From NCBI RefSeq assembly GCF_002754245.1, contig NZ_PEEX01000001.1, positions 5,126,001-5,190,000 of the forward strand: DNA of 64,000 bases, written 5' to 3'. The translations under genes were made by a program, and so were the position numbers. This document shows positions 19,036 through 28,152 of the stretch, piece by piece (within the stretch, counting starts at the first letter, position 1; every line of letters starts with the position of its first letter). Origin of the DNA: Chryseobacterium sp. 52 (GTDB lineage Bacteria > Bacteroidota > Bacteroidia > Flavobacteriales > Weeksellaceae). Under the pieces are notes generated by a model. That model was not told the origin of the DNA and searched no databases. It was given only the letters and a program-made list of their open reading frames with translations.

Positions 19036-19869
19036 TTACTTCTTAGGAGTAATATCCATTAGCTTCATGAACTCATCCAGCTTAGGCATGATGATGATTT
19101 CTGTTCTTCTGTTTTCCGCTCTTCCTGTAACGCTCATATTGGTCGCTTTAGGATTGTACTCAGAACGTCCTCCTGCTGTAATTCTTGCCGGATCTACACC
19201 AAACTGCGTCTGAAGAACCTTGGCAATTGCAGTACCTCTCAATGCAGAAAGATCCCAGTTGTCTCTTGGCAGATTAGGAGAACTTAAAGGTGCGTTATCG
19301 GTATTACCTTCGATCAATACAGAATATTTATCGTAATCATTAATCACTTTAGCTACTTTTCCCAGTACTTCCTGAGCTGTAGGCTGTATATTGTAGTCTC
19401 CTGTCTTATAAAGCATTTTATCTGAAAGTGAAATCATAACCACTCCTTTCAATACTTTTACCTGTACATCATCATCTCCTACGTTATCAAGAGATCTTTT
19501 AAGCTTGTTAGACAATGCCATGTTCAAACTGTCGTTTTTAGCATTGTTTGAGATCAGTTGTTTGATATAAGAATTGGAAGCATTGATCTCTCCAACCAGT
19601 TTATCAATATTTGCTGAGCTTTTACCTGTATTTGAAAGACATGCATCCAAAGATGATTTCAAAGCATCATGCTGGCTTTTTAAAAGATTATTCTCCCCTG
19701 ACAATGCCGAATTCTGAGACTTTAAATCCTGGATTTCTCTTTGTCTTTCACCAATATTTTCAATACACTGCTTATAGTTTGAGCTTAAAGCGTCATATTG
19801 CTTCTTGGTTACACAAGATGTCAATCCTAACGCCATTGCAGAAACTGCTAAAATTTTTAAAATCTTCAT
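19036..19869 (-). CDS. OmpA-family peptidoglycan-binding lipoprotein
   Basis: A 277-residue protein with a lipoprotein signal (lipobox LTSC, Cys19). A coiled-coil region (about 25-110) contains leucine and asparagine heptads. The C-terminal OmpA/MotB domain (about 135-260) includes NTDNAPL, NWDLSALRG and RAENRRTEI, which bind diaminopimelate in peptidoglycan. It probably tethers the outer membrane to the wall across the periplasm. A TAACTTTG -7 element lies at 19892-19899. Monocistronic. Confidence 0.9.
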   Translation of the reverse strand: MKILKILAVSAMALGLTSCVTKKQYDALSSNYKQCIENIGERQREIQDLKSQNSALSGENNLLKSQHDALKSSLDACLSNTGKSSANIDKLVGEINASNSYIKQLISNNAKNDSLNMALSNKLKRSLDNVGDDDVQVKVLKGVVMISLSDKMLYKTGDYNIQPTAQEVLGKVAKVINDYDKYSVLIEGNTDNAPLSSPNLPRDNWDLSALRGTAIAKVLQTQFGVDPARITAGGRSEYNPKATNMSVTGRAENRRTEIIIMPKLDEFMKLMDITPKK

Positions 19870-19891
19870 AAATAATCATTTTTAGACGAAT

Positions 19892-19899
19892 CAAAGTTA
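19892..19899 (-). promoter_or_regulatory. Candidate -7 element of the OmpA-like gene
   Basis: TAACTTTG on the minus strand, 22 bases before the start, matches TAnnTTTG. Confidence 0.5.
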
Positions 19900-19925
19900 G
19901 GAAAATTCAATTGAATTATATGGAT

Positions 19926-19933
19926 TATCTTTG
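19926..19933 (+). promoter_or_regulatory. tilS promoter -7 element
   Basis: TATCTTTG lies 26 bases before the TTG start of tilS. It supports the TTG start, because transcription would begin just upstream of it. Confidence 0.55.
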
Positions 19934-19959
19934 TAGGACAGAAATCCTTAACATACCTC

Positions 19960-21282
19960 TTGGAAAAATTTAGTTTTAAAAACGAGCTTGAAAACCTGGT
20001 CCGAAATCCGGAAAATCACAGCTATCTTCTGGCGGTAAGCGGAGGTGCTGATTCTATGGTTATGGCCGCTCTTTTTCAGGGTTTAGGGCTTGCTTTTCAG
20101 ATTGCCCACATCAATTATAAACTGCGCGGAAAGGATTCGGATCTGGATCAGAAAACAGTTCAGGATTTTTGTGAGAAAAATCATGTCCAATTTCACCTGT
20201 ATGAGGTTTCGGAGAAAGATAAAAAGCCGGAAAATTCTATACAGCTTTGGGCGAGGGAACTCCGCTATCGTTTTTTCAGAGAAATTCAGGAACAGGAAAA
20301 ACTGGAATTCCTCGTTACGGCTCATCATCTGAATGACCAACTGGAAACTTTCATTATCAACCTTTCCAAAGCTTCAGGAATTAATGGACTTAGCGGAATT
20401 CCTGCAAACAGCAATCATACACTCCGCCCTCTTTTAAATTTTTCAAAAAAAGAAATCTACCGGTATGCGGAAGAAAACCATATTGATTTCCGGGAAGACC
20501 TTTCCAATAAAAAGAGTGATTATTTAAGGAATAAGATCCGAAACGAAATCGTTCCCAAGCTTTTAGAAACGAATGACCATTTTCTGGAAAATTTTAAAAA
20601 AAGTTCTTCTTACCTGAACCAGACTAAAGATTTTGTCCAGAAACAGATTGAAGATATTGAAAATAGGCTTACGGTATTTAACCCTGAGCATAAAATTTTA
20701 TCCAAAGATAAGCTGGATCAGGAAACTGCTTTCGTAAAGTTTGAGATTTTAAAGAAATATGGGTTCGACCGCGAGGAAGAAATTCCTAAAATATTTACCG
20801 CAGAAAACGGAAGTTCTTTTTTTTCAAAAGAGTATCATTTGGTTATCCACAGAAATGAATTGATTTTTTCAAAACACAGCATATTGAATACTGTGAATGA
20901 AAATCCTGATGTTATTCCGTTAACCGTCAATGAAAATCTGGAAATGATCATTCCTGAAACAGTTCATCTTCAAAATTCAAAGGTGCCTTTCCCGGAATGG
21001 CAGTTTGATGCTGAAAAAATCGTTTATCCTTTAAAATTAAGAAGAAAGGAAAAAGGGGATCTTTTCTACCCTGCAGGGATGACGGGAAAAAAAACGGTTT
21101 CCAAGTTTCTGAGGGATGAAAAATTATCTCTTTTTGAAAAAGATCAAATCTGGATAGTGTGTGATGCAGACAATCAGGTTTTAGGAATACTTCCTTACAG
21201 ACAGGATCGTAGATTTTCCGCCAATAAGCACACGGAAAAAGTGATGACAATACAATGGATAGAAAAAAAACCAATGCCTTAG
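19960..21282 (+). CDS. tilS: tRNA(Ile)-lysidine synthase TilS
   Basis: A 440-residue enzyme that converts C34 of the AUA-reading tRNA-Ile to lysidine, preventing misreading as Met. The ATP pyrophosphatase motif SGGADS is at 27-32, followed by AHINYKLRG and TAHHLNDQLETFIINL. The C-terminal TilS domain is complete (GDLFYPAGMTGKKTVSKFLRD, about 366-386, and LPYRQDRRFS). The start is TTG; no ATG lies upstream of the SGGADS motif in frame. Its 3' end overlaps the sigma-factor gene by 28 bases. A decayed copy of its C-terminal part lies at 23889-24201. Confidence 0.95.
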   Translation: MEKFSFKNELENLVRNPENHSYLLAVSGGADSMVMAALFQGLGLAFQIAHINYKLRGKDSDLDQKTVQDFCEKNHVQFHLYEVSEKDKKPENSIQLWARELRYRFFREIQEQEKLEFLVTAHHLNDQLETFIINLSKASGINGLSGIPANSNHTLRPLLNFSKKEIYRYAEENHIDFREDLSNKKSDYLRNKIRNEIVPKLLETNDHFLENFKKSSSYLNQTKDFVQKQIEDIENRLTVFNPEHKILSKDKLDQETAFVKFEILKKYGFDREEEIPKIFTAENGSSFFSKEYHLVIHRNELIFSKHSILNTVNENPDVIPLTVNENLEMIIPETVHLQNSKVPFPEWQFDAEKIVYPLKLRRKEKGDLFYPAGMTGKKTVSKFLRDEKLSLFEKDQIWIVCDADNQVLGILPYRQDRRFSANKHTEKVMTIQWIEKKPMP

Positions 21283-21815
21283 CTCTTGCGGACTTTAAAA
21301 GAGACAGCAATACAGCCTTTGGTATTTTGTACGAAAAATATTTTGGCTACGCCAAAAAATTCGTGGTTAACAATAGCGGAAACCTGGAAGATGCGGAAGA
21401 TATCTTTCAGGATGCACTCCTTATTTTGTATGAAAAATTATATGCTGACAACTTCAATGCATATGCCTGCTTGGGAAGCTACGTTATGGGAATTTCTAAA
21501 AATCTATGGCTTAAAAAACTGAGAAACAAAGATTTTATTCTGGAAGTAACCGAGGATTATTACGCAAAAAATCAGGAAGAAATTGATCTGGCTATAGAAA
21601 ATGAAGTTCATTACTGGGACAGACTGGGCGTTTATATGAATTCTATTTCCTCACACTGCAAAAACTTAATTCAGGATATTTTTATGAAAAATAAAAGTAT
21701 TGAAGAAATCCAAAATAAATATCAATATTCCAGCAAGCATAATGCCCAAAACCAAAAGCATAAATGTGTGGAACAAATCCGAAAGATAAAAGAAAAAGAC
21801 AATTTATTACACTGA
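21255..21815 (+). CDS. ECF-type RNA polymerase sigma factor
   Basis: A 186-residue sigma-70 family protein. Region 2 (about 20-60) is recognisable by FGILYEKYFGYAKKFV and EDAEDIFQDALLILYEKL; region 4 (about 130-180) has the helix-turn-helix segment NKSIEEIQNKYQYSS. No anti-sigma factor gene is adjacent. The start overlaps the tilS end by 28 bases, and a hairpin terminator follows. It might control the thioredoxin and beta-barrel genes downstream, but nothing in the sequence proves this. Confidence 0.85.
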   Translation: MDRKKTNALALADFKRDSNTAFGILYEKYFGYAKKFVVNNSGNLEDAEDIFQDALLILYEKLYADNFNAYACLGSYVMGISKNLWLKKLRNKDFILEVTEDYYAKNQEEIDLAIENEVHYWDRLGVYMNSISSHCKNLIQDIFMKNKSIEEIQNKYQYSSKHNAQNQKHKCVEQIRKIKEKDNLLH

Positions 21816-21844
21816 CAAACAGTAATTTAAAAAAAATATTCAAA

Positions 21845-21877
21845 AAATCATCTATCTGTTGGGTGATTTTTTTTGTT
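21845..21877 (+). terminator. Terminator after the sigma-factor gene
   Basis: Stem AAATCATC/GGTGATTT followed by a long T run, 30 bases after the sigma-factor stop. Confidence 0.7.
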
Positions 21878-21907
21878 TTTGGGAACTTCATAGTAAACAA
21901 CAGTCTT

Positions 21908-22867
21908 ATGTTTAAAACAATTGCATACACTTTGTGCCTTTTAATTGGAATTTCTATTAATTCACAAAGTAATAAAGGAATCAATTTTCAAAAAATTGAT
22001 TTAGAAGCAGCCAAGAAAATCGCTGCGAAAGAGAACAAACTTATTTTCATTGATCTGTACACAACGTGGTGCGGTCCCTGTAAACTGATGGCGAAAAATA
22101 CATTCACTGATCCCCGGATTGGTGAGGCTTTCAACAAAAACTTTATCAATCTTGCCATTGATGCAGAAAAAGAAGGAGTCAATCTGGTCAAAGAATTCAA
22201 GATTGTCAACTATCCTTCATTTTTATTTTTAGATCATACAGGAAAGCTGGTTCAATATGATTTTGGCTATTATAACGCGGAACAGTTTTTAGGAGTGGGA
22301 GCATCTGTTGTGAGTAAAGTTTCACCTCAAACCACTAAAACTATAGAGCAGGTAAAAGGAAAAATGGTTGGAGACAAAATCAACAACTTCTCAGCAAAAG
22401 ACCATCTGGGAAATACGTTTTCGTCTTCAAAGGAGAAAGAGAAGCTCATTATTGTTTTTATTCGCGGACAATGGTGTCCTTACTGTAATAAGTACATTGA
22501 GACGTTACAAAATCTAAGTCCGGAATTAAAATCTAAGAATGCAAGACTGGTCATTATATCGCCAGAGAAACCGGAATTCATAGAGAAGACGATTAACAAA
22601 ACAAAAACAGACTATACCGTTGTGTACGATGAAGGTTACAAAATTGCTGAAGCATTTGATGTACTTTATACGCCAAACAATGAAACACTGAATTTTTATA
22701 ATTCCAGGCTGAAGGATGAGTTCACAGCAAGCAGATCAGACAATTCGGGAAGACTGCCTGTTTCTGCCACATTTATTCTTAATGAAAACAAGGAAATTAC
22801 ATGGCGCCATTTCAATCCGGATTATAAGGAAAGAGCTTCTGTAGAAGATATTTTGAAGAATTTATAA
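21908..22867 (+). CDS. Periplasmic protein with two thioredoxin-fold domains
   Basis: From ATG 21908 the product has 319 residues with a signal peptide (MFKTIAYTLCLLIGISINSQ). The upstream in-frame extension to 21764 crosses the terminator and is rejected. Domain 1 (about 25-145) is thioredoxin-like with active site WCGPC (Cys55/Cys58). Domain 2 (about 155-319) resembles AhpC/TSA or TlpA-like peroxiredoxins, with a second CxxC, WCPYC (Cys190/Cys193). It is probably a periplasmic disulphide reductase or peroxide-handling protein; dsbD, which supplies electrons to such proteins, lies 1.3 kb downstream. Confidence 0.85.
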   Translation: MFKTIAYTLCLLIGISINSQSNKGINFQKIDLEAAKKIAAKENKLIFIDLYTTWCGPCKLMAKNTFTDPRIGEAFNKNFINLAIDAEKEGVNLVKEFKIVNYPSFLFLDHTGKLVQYDFGYYNAEQFLGVGASVVSKVSPQTTKTIEQVKGKMVGDKINNFSAKDHLGNTFSSSKEKEKLIIVFIRGQWCPYCNKYIETLQNLSPELKSKNARLVIISPEKPEFIEKTINKTKTDYTVVYDEGYKIAEAFDVLYTPNNETLNFYNSRLKDEFTASRSDNSGRLPVSATFILNENKEITWRHFNPDYKERASVEDILKNL

Positions 22868-22970
22868 TAATTTTTCTGTGTAAAGCATTTAGTCCGGAAC
22901 TTATTTTAGAATCTAACCGGGTTCCGGTACCGCTTTACAAAACCATTTCTATCATCTTAAATCCATCTAT

Positions 22971-23888
22971 ATGAAAAATCAATATGTTTACTTTTTATGT
23001 GCCTTTTTTGTAATCACAACCACCGGTTTATTACAAGCACAAGGCTGTAGTGATGCGGGATTTTGTACTGTGAACAGTTTAAAACCCAAAAATAATAAGG
23101 ATTCTATCTCTTTGTATAAAAATCAGTTAAAAATTGGATTTTCTTTAGGAAAAGCAGACCATTCTATTCATACGTACAGTCCTTATTTAGAATACAATAG
23201 AGAAATTAATTCAAAATTCGGGATTAGTGTCAAAGCTTCTGCACTCTCTCAGAGCGGAAATGGAATAAATAATTTTGGGCTATCTGATGTGTACCTCAAC
23301 ACCAATTATCGCGTAGACAGAAATTTATCTTTCACTTTAGGAACTAAAATTCCGTTGACCGATGGAAATAGAGCCAAAGACGGACAGATTTTACCAATGG
23401 ATTATCAGTCCAGCTTAGGAACCTGGGATATGATCGTGGGTGTTGGATATCAGGTTAAAAAGCTCCAGTTGGCTCTTGCCTTACAACAGCCTTTAACCCA
23501 GAACAGTAATCAGTTTATTGCTGAAAACAGTCCTGTAAATTCTATGTGGAGAGACTTTCAGAGCACAAAAGATTTTAAACGAAGCGGTGATGTTTTACTC
23601 AGAGCTTCCTATCCGTTCAAAATTAATAATCAACTTCAGATTACCCCAAGCCTGTTGAATATTTATCATCTTACTCAGGATAAATTCACCAATACATCCG
23701 GAATGGAACAAAAAATTGATGGTTCTGAGGGGCTAACGATGAATGGAAATCTATTTATTGATTATAATCTCAATCAAACTCATGCTTTTCAGCTGAATCT
23801 GGGAGCTCCTTTTTTATACCGGGATACCAGGCCTGATGGGTTAACCCGAAAATTCGTTGCAACTCTGGAATATAGTTTAAATTTTTAA
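22971..23888 (+). CDS. Outer-membrane beta-barrel protein
   Basis: A 305-residue protein with a signal peptide (cleaved after about LLQAQ). The rest is a ladder of amphipathic strands with short turns, ending in an aromatic strand (FVATLEYSLNF), the usual outer-membrane insertion signature. There is a Cys pair just after the signal (GCSDAGFCTV). The C-terminal part resembles 'transporter/alpha-amylase-sensing' type barrels, but I cannot name a substrate. It sits 103 bases after the double-thioredoxin gene; the Cys pair makes a functional link plausible. Confidence 0.75.
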   Translation: MKNQYVYFLCAFFVITTTGLLQAQGCSDAGFCTVNSLKPKNNKDSISLYKNQLKIGFSLGKADHSIHTYSPYLEYNREINSKFGISVKASALSQSGNGINNFGLSDVYLNTNYRVDRNLSFTLGTKIPLTDGNRAKDGQILPMDYQSSLGTWDMIVGVGYQVKKLQLALALQQPLTQNSNQFIAENSPVNSMWRDFQSTKDFKRSGDVLLRASYPFKINNQLQITPSLLNIYHLTQDKFTNTSGMEQKIDGSEGLTMNGNLFIDYNLNQTHAFQLNLGAPFLYRDTRPDGLTRKFVATLEYSLNF

Positions 23889-24201
23889 GCCAAAAAACGC
23901 ATCCGTAATAAAAATATCAACAACATCGAAAAAATCAATAAAGGCTTTAAATTCAAAAGAATTGACATTCCTCTTACCGTTACAGCAGGAGATGAAATAT
24001 TTTACTCAACAAGCTTAAAAAAGAATGTTTCTAAATTTTTTAGGGACAAAAAAATATCTATTTTAGCAAAGCAAAAAATGAGATACTGACAGGTTATCAT
24101 GATTCCATACCTGGGATTACACCTTTCAGTCAGACAGAAACTATGCAAGGGATGAGAAAGCGCGAAGTATTCTCAAAATTTTTAATGAAAAGAAAAAATG
24201 A
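23889..24201 (+). pseudogene. Decayed 3' end of a second tilS copy
   Basis: The 310 bases between the barrel gene and dsbD hold a start-less coding remnant. The frame at 23889-24089 reads KRIDIPL, then GDEIFYSTSLKKNVSKFFRD, matching the intact TilS C-terminal domain (KIVYPL, GDLFY, KKTVSKFLRD) in order and spacing. After two frameshifts it resumes as SDRNYARDEKARSILKIF, aligning with TilS QDRRFSANKHTEKVMTIQW. The distance between the two blocks (15 versus 16 residues) also fits. The last frame stops at TGA 24199-24201, overlapping the dsbD ATG as ATGA. This suggests an ancestral tilS-dsbD junction later separated by the sigma, thioredoxin and barrel genes. Confidence 0.7.
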
Positions 24202-26264
24202 AATTTAGAAACTGGTTTTTAGTAATGTTGCTATTTTTAGCGACAGCAATTAATGCACAGATCAAGAATCCTGTAAAATTTAAGTTCACGGTCAATGACC
24301 TTGGAAACAATCAATATGAAGCTGTTTTGAATGCTACCATGGAAAGCGGCTGGCATATTTACTCTAAAGATCTTCCTGAAGATACAGGAATTCCTACAGA
24401 ATATAAAGTTTCAGGAAAAAATATTGAGCTGATCGGGAAATTCACCGAAGTTGGTAAAAAGCACGAAGAATTTTCGGAAGCGTTCGGGGGAACTATTGTT
24501 TTCTATTCCAATTCCGCAGGATTCAAACAGAAATTCAAATTAAAAGATCCGACAAAACCTGCTGATGTTATTTCTGAAATTACGTATCAGACATGTGACG
24601 ACAGAGTTTGCCTCGCTCCAAATACCTTGGAGTTTAACCAAAAAATAACTCCGAAAGGAGCTACTGAAGAGACTGCAGAGGAAAAAACTGAAGCCACTAA
24701 AGATTCAGTAAAAACACTGGAAACAGTGACAACAGTTCCTGCAAAAGGGGAAGTTAAGGTTACAGAAACCTCACAATTAGATCCCAAACAGTTAAAAATA
24801 GCAACCATTGATTTTCAAAAACCTTTGACTGACTGTGGAACTGCAGTGGAAAAAGTAGGCGAAAACTACTGGACTTATTTATTTTTAGGATTTGCAGGAG
24901 GTTTAATCGCCTTGCTGACTCCATGTGTTTTCCCTATGATCCCGCTTACGGTTTCTTTCTTTACAAAAGGCAGCAGCAATAAGGCAAAAGGTAAAAGAGA
25001 TGCCTTAATCTACGGGTTTTTCATTCTTTTAATCTTTGTTCTTTTAAGCGTTCCATTCCATTTAATTGATGGGATTGCAGGAAATATTTTCAATGAAATT
25101 TCTACAAGCGTCTGGCTGAATATAACATTCTTTATCATATTCATTTTCTTTGCAGGAAGTTTCTTCGGATACTATGATATCACGTTGCCCAGCTCTATTG
25201 CCAACAAATCCTCAAAAGCAGAAGAAGCAGGAGGAATCGTTGGTATTTTCTTCATGGCATTAACGCTGGTTATCGTCTCTTTCTCATGTACCGGACCTAT
25301 TCTGGGAGGTTTATTAGGAAGCGCGGTGACAGGATCATCCAATGTCCCTATGCTGCTTACCTTTGCATTGGCAGGATTCGGGCTGGCATGGGCTATTGTT
25401 TTCGGACTTCTGGCTTTATTCCCGCAGGCTTTAAAGAGCCTTCCAAAATCCGGAGGATGGATGAACACCGTGAAAGTGGTTCTTGGTTTCGTAGAATTGG
25501 CTTTAGCTTTAAAATTCTTATCTAAAGCAGATTTGGTATCTAAGACATTCTTGTTAAAAAGAGAACTTTTCATCGTCATCTGGATCGTTATAGCGATAGG
25601 ACTGGCCTTATATTTATTCGGAATTATCAGATTTCCGCATGATGATAAAAAACCTAAAATCTCCATTACCAGAAAAATACTGGGAGCACTGGGAATCGGT
25701 TTTGTGATTTATCTAATCCAGGGATTAATTCCTGCCGAACGACCAAAACTTCAACTGTTAAGCGGAATTTTACCTCCTCTGAACGTTAGTTATTTCCATG
25801 ATGAAAAAGACGGAATTCTGGGAATGCATCCTGAACATGATTTCTTTAAAGCTATAGAGCTCGCCAAAAAGGAGAACAAACCTATTTTGATTGACTTCAC
25901 AGGCTACGGTTGCGAAAACTGCCGAAAAATGGAGGAATTTGTCTGGAGTGAACCGGATATTCTACCCATCCTTCAGAATGATGTGGTATTGGCCTCTTTA
26001 TATGTAGATGATAAAGAAGAACTTCCTGAAGATCAAAAAACTAAAATCGATCTTGGAGACGGACAGGTAAAAAAAGTAAAAACAATCGGTGACAGATGGA
26101 GCTTATTTCAGCAGGTGAATTTCAACAACAATTCCCAGCCGCACTACGTTCTGATAACACCGGACGGAAAAGTGATCAACACACCGGTATCGGGTTATAT
26201 GCCGAAAGAAGATTTCAAGAAATTCCTGGAATGCGGTGTTAATTTTTATAAGACCATTCAGTAA
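24198..26264 (+). CDS. dsbD: Thiol:disulfide interchange protein, DsbD family
   Basis: A 688-residue inner-membrane protein with a signal peptide (cleaved near INAQ). The N-terminal periplasmic domain (about 25-150) resembles the DsbD alpha/DsbC-corrector domain and includes CDDRVCLAP. The central part (about 225-515) has eight or nine membrane helices with the electron-carrying cysteines in LLTPCVFPMIP and FSCTGPILGG. The C-terminal thioredoxin domain (about 545-688) has active site CENC. It carries electrons from cytoplasmic thioredoxin to the periplasm. A perfect terminator follows. Confidence 0.94.
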   Translation: MKFRNWFLVMLLFLATAINAQIKNPVKFKFTVNDLGNNQYEAVLNATMESGWHIYSKDLPEDTGIPTEYKVSGKNIELIGKFTEVGKKHEEFSEAFGGTIVFYSNSAGFKQKFKLKDPTKPADVISEITYQTCDDRVCLAPNTLEFNQKITPKGATEETAEEKTEATKDSVKTLETVTTVPAKGEVKVTETSQLDPKQLKIATIDFQKPLTDCGTAVEKVGENYWTYLFLGFAGGLIALLTPCVFPMIPLTVSFFTKGSSNKAKGKRDALIYGFFILLIFVLLSVPFHLIDGIAGNIFNEISTSVWLNITFFIIFIFFAGSFFGYYDITLPSSIANKSSKAEEAGGIVGIFFMALTLVIVSFSCTGPILGGLLGSAVTGSSNVPMLLTFALAGFGLAWAIVFGLLALFPQALKSLPKSGGWMNTVKVVLGFVELALALKFLSKADLVSKTFLLKRELFIVIWIVIAIGLALYLFGIIRFPHDDKKPKISITRKILGALGIGFVIYLIQGLIPAERPKLQLLSGILPPLNVSYFHDEKDGILGMHPEHDFFKAIELAKKENKPILIDFTGYGCENCRKMEEFVWSEPDILPILQNDVVLASLYVDDKEELPEDQKTKIDLGDGQVKKVKTIGDRWSLFQQVNFNNNSQPHYVLITPDGKVINTPVSGYMPKEDFKKFLECGVNFYKTIQ

Positions 26265-26281
26265 GATTTAATTCAAACATA

Positions 26282-26321
26282 CATAAAAGCCCTATCAATT
26301 CATTTTGGTAGGGCTTTTATG
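26282..26321 (+). terminator. Terminator of dsbD
   Basis: A perfect 13-bp stem (CATAAAAGCCCTA and its complement) starting 18 bases after the dsbD stop. Confidence 0.85.
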
Positions 26322-26419
26322 TACACTTATCAGAAGAATGTCAACACTTACTAATTCGTATGAAATCCATTATTATTTTTTATTAAATTACGCACTTAAT
26401 CACACAAATACAGTCACAT

Positions 26420-27955
26420 ATGAAATATTTCAAATTTACTTTTTTATTTTTCATCACCGTTTCTTCCTTCCTTACCGCTCAGACCGCTCCTGCCATAGAA
26501 TGGGGGAAATCATTGGGTGGAAATTATATTGAACTTTCCCCGGATATTTACCAGACCTCAGACGGAGGATACATAACAGCCGGGGCTTCTAATTCTCAAA
26601 ATGGAGATGTTACGGGAAATCATGGCAGTCTCGATTACTGGGTGGTAAAATTAGAATCCAATGGAAACATTCAATGGCAAAAATCATTTGGAGGAACAGC
26701 AGATGACCAGGCACATTCTGTACGTCAAACTGCAGATGGAGGATATATTGTAGCAGGCTCTACCGAATCCACCAATGGACAAGTTACAGGAAACCACGGA
26801 AACAATGATTACTGGGTCATAAAACTGGACGCTTCAGGAAGTTTAGAATGGCAGAAAACGTTGGGTGGAAGCAGCAATGATATTGCCAGATCAGTACGCC
26901 AGACCTCAGATGGAGGATACATTGTTGCAGGAAGCTCATCCTCCAGTAACGGAGATATAAGTGGAAATCACGGAGGCAGCGACTACTGGATTGTAAAACT
27001 GACCTCTACCGGAAACATACAGTGGGAAAAGTCTCTCGGAGGCAATAACAGCGACGACGCTTCATCAATTGCACAAACTACAGACAACGGTTATATCATA
27101 GCCGGGACTTCATCTTCCAATAATGGGGACGTTACAGGAAATCATGGCGACACTGATTACTGGGTAGTAAAAATTAACTCAGCAGGAGTTCTTCAATGGC
27201 AAAAATCTCTTGGAGGCAGCAGTACAGAGACCGGACAAGCTATTGCTCAGACTCAGGACAGTGGATATATCGTTGCCGGATCGTCATCATCCGATAATGG
27301 AGATATTACAGGAAACCATGGAAGCTTTGATTACTGGGTCGTGAAACTTAATTCGGCAGGAAATCTTCAGTGGCAAAAATCTTTCGGTGAAATTTATTAT
27401 GACTACGCATTTGATATTAAAAATACAAATGACGGTGGATATATTGTTTCCGGATTTTCAGAATCAACAGCAATAAAAGGCTTTGGATCTAATGATTATT
27501 GGATGATCAAACTATTACCTGATGGAAATATAGAATGGGATAAAAAATTAGGCGGCCTCACAGATGATTATGCAACAGCAGCCCAGCAAACTGCAGACGG
27601 AGGTTACGTGATCAGCGGTTTTTCCAACTCCGTTACACCACCTCCTGCTTTACATTACAATTACTGGATAGTAAAATTATTGGGGAACAAAGAATTAGGA
27701 ATAGCAGAAAATTCAGGTTCCAATACATCTGTATTATATCCTAATCCCGCAAAAGATATTATTTACATCGATCATCTTTCCGGAGAAACTCTTATCAATA
27801 TCACGGATATGTCCGGAAGGAAATTATTCAGTCAGAAATTCACTGATAAGAAGGTCGCAATAGATACCAGCCCATTCATAAATGGTGTTTATATGATTCA
27901 GGTTCAGGATAAAGGAAAAATAATATTATCCGATAAACTGATCATCAAAAAATAA
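26420..27955 (+). CDS. Type IX secreted protein with tandem ~54-residue repeats
   Basis: A 511-residue protein with a signal peptide (cleaved near FLTAQ). Seven D/N-Y-W-(V/I/M)-(V/I)-K motifs mark tandem repeats of about 54 residues with a Q-T-x-D-G-G-Y-I core and GD(V/I)TGNHG turns, probably beta-propeller blades. The final 75 residues (YPNPAKDIIYIDH to LSDKLIIKK) are a type A type IX sorting domain, so it is exported across the outer membrane and cleaved or anchored to the surface. Ligand unknown. Monocistronic, ending in a terminator. Confidence 0.88.
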   Translation: MKYFKFTFLFFITVSSFLTAQTAPAIEWGKSLGGNYIELSPDIYQTSDGGYITAGASNSQNGDVTGNHGSLDYWVVKLESNGNIQWQKSFGGTADDQAHSVRQTADGGYIVAGSTESTNGQVTGNHGNNDYWVIKLDASGSLEWQKTLGGSSNDIARSVRQTSDGGYIVAGSSSSSNGDISGNHGGSDYWIVKLTSTGNIQWEKSLGGNNSDDASSIAQTTDNGYIIAGTSSSNNGDVTGNHGDTDYWVVKINSAGVLQWQKSLGGSSTETGQAIAQTQDSGYIVAGSSSSDNGDITGNHGSFDYWVVKLNSAGNLQWQKSFGEIYYDYAFDIKNTNDGGYIVSGFSESTAIKGFGSNDYWMIKLLPDGNIEWDKKLGGLTDDYATAAQQTADGGYVISGFSNSVTPPPALHYNYWIVKLLGNKELGIAENSGSNTSVLYPNPAKDIIYIDHLSGETLINITDMSGRKLFSQKFTDKKVAIDTSPFINGVYMIQVQDKGKIILSDKLIIKK

Positions 27956-27979
27956 TCCAACAAACACTTAAAGTATCAC

Positions 27980-28013
27980 AAAACCTTATGAAATTAAAAC
28001 ATCATGAGGTTTT
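27980..28013 (+). terminator. Terminator of the type IX repeat-protein gene
   Basis: Stem AAAACCTTATGA/TCATGAGGTTTT (one G-T pair) followed by T residues. Confidence 0.8.
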
Positions 28014-28152
28014 TTTATGTTAAATAATAAATTAATTTACAAAATTCATATCATTTAAGAAATTTAGGTATAAACTTTGCATCGGTTCCTCCAAACTACG
28101 ATCGGGTTTTCAAATTTCATTCAATACCGTTTAACATTTAAAATTATGAATT

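Noticed and set aside
21764..21907. Longer start for the double-thioredoxin protein
   Set aside because: It overlaps the sigma-factor gene and crosses a terminator hairpin; the signal peptide starts at 21908.
26420..27955. Regularly spaced similar DNA segments, suggestive of an array
   Set aside because: The repeats are in frame, about 162 bases long and encode the blades of a secreted protein; spacers are not unique, so this is not CRISPR.
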